Source: CAIQJJ01 sp964606085
Lineage (GTDB): Bacteria; Chloroflexota; Anaerolineae; Anaerolineales; UBA4823
Reading direction: 5' to 3'
Assembly (NCBI GenBank): GCA_964606085.1
Contig: CAZSFD010000088.1
Location: forward strand, 1-21,731
Length of the DNA stretch: 21,731 nt
Part shown: in pieces, positions 21,678 to 21,731 of the stretch
Position numbering within the stretch: position 1 is the first letter of the stretch
Layout: each line of letters starts with the position of its first letter
Made by a program: the position numbers and the translations under genes
Notes under the pieces: model-generated
Told to the model about the DNA's origin: nothing
The model's input: the letters and a program-made list of their open reading frames with translations, nothing else
Database searches by the model: none

Positions 21678-21731
21678 ATGGCCAAGCAAAAATTTGATCG
21701 TTCCAAGCCCCACATGAACGTGGGTACGATG
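21678..21731 (+). CDS. tuf: Elongation factor Tu (3' partial, first 18 residues)
   Basis: The ATG at 21678 follows TGAGGAG at a suitable distance, and the 18 residues to the window edge (MAKQKFDRSKPHMNVGTM) are the start of EF-Tu, just before the GHVDHGKT loop, which lies outside. Position directly after fusA is the standard str operon order. EF-Tu delivers aminoacyl-tRNA to the ribosome as a GTP complex. The MNVGTM in place of the common VNVGTI is a small variation. Confidence 0.93.
   Translation, partial: MAKQKFDRSKPHMNVGTM

Overview
The window looks like a stretch of a Chloroflexota (probably Anaerolineae-type) chromosome. This is an inference from protein style and gene content: Thr/Pro/Ala-rich linkers behind lipoprotein signals, a CYTH-methyltransferase fusion, a DUF6504 gene, a peptide ABC transporter, and an S12 protein that resembles Gram-positive types but carries an insertion. 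No rRNA, tRNA, transposase, CRISPR array or phage gene is visible. Most of the window reads as ordinary, dense chromosomal DNA with short gaps.

Layout. 1-138 is the 3' end of an unrecognised + strand gene. It converges on a minus-strand pair (3179 to 293): a large membrane-anchored HEAT-like repeat protein followed by a lipoprotein with a 14-residue tandem repeat, ending in a strong hairpin terminator. From about 3.46 to 9.4 kb the + strand carries a CYTH-methyltransferase fusion, xylulokinase (xylB), a DUF6504 protein, a DUF1232/YkvA protein, an Rrf2 regulator with four clustered cysteines, and urocanase (hutU). A perfect palindromic terminator at 9414-9450 separates hutU from two convergent minus-strand genes: a 74-residue membrane protein and a membrane protein with an M23/LytM-like domain. 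A divergent promoter region at about 10.74-10.86 kb then leads to a two-TM protein of unknown role and a metallo-beta-lactamase-fold hydrolase.

The most striking part is the five-gene oligopeptide-type ABC transporter operon at 12.1-18.3 kb (SBP, two permeases, two ATPases). The substrate-binding lipoprotein appears circularly permuted. The half that normally forms the C-terminus of family-5 binding proteins comes directly after the lipoprotein linker, and the normal N-terminal half follows it, in one uninterrupted frame. In the same operon, the OppC-type permease has an insertion of about 115 residues in its first periplasmic loop that resembles one lobe of a family-3 (amino-acid type) binding protein. 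The operon has a near-consensus sigma-70 promoter, an unusual leader with two mini-ORFs whose stop codons lie inside the next Shine-Dalgarno sequence, and a 16-bp perfect hairpin between the SBP and permease genes.

The last 3.4 kb is the classical str operon (rpsL, rpsG, fusA, start of tuf) behind its own strong promoter and a structured leader. S12 here has arginine at the position of E. coli Lys88 and a 15-residue insertion relative to E. coli S12.
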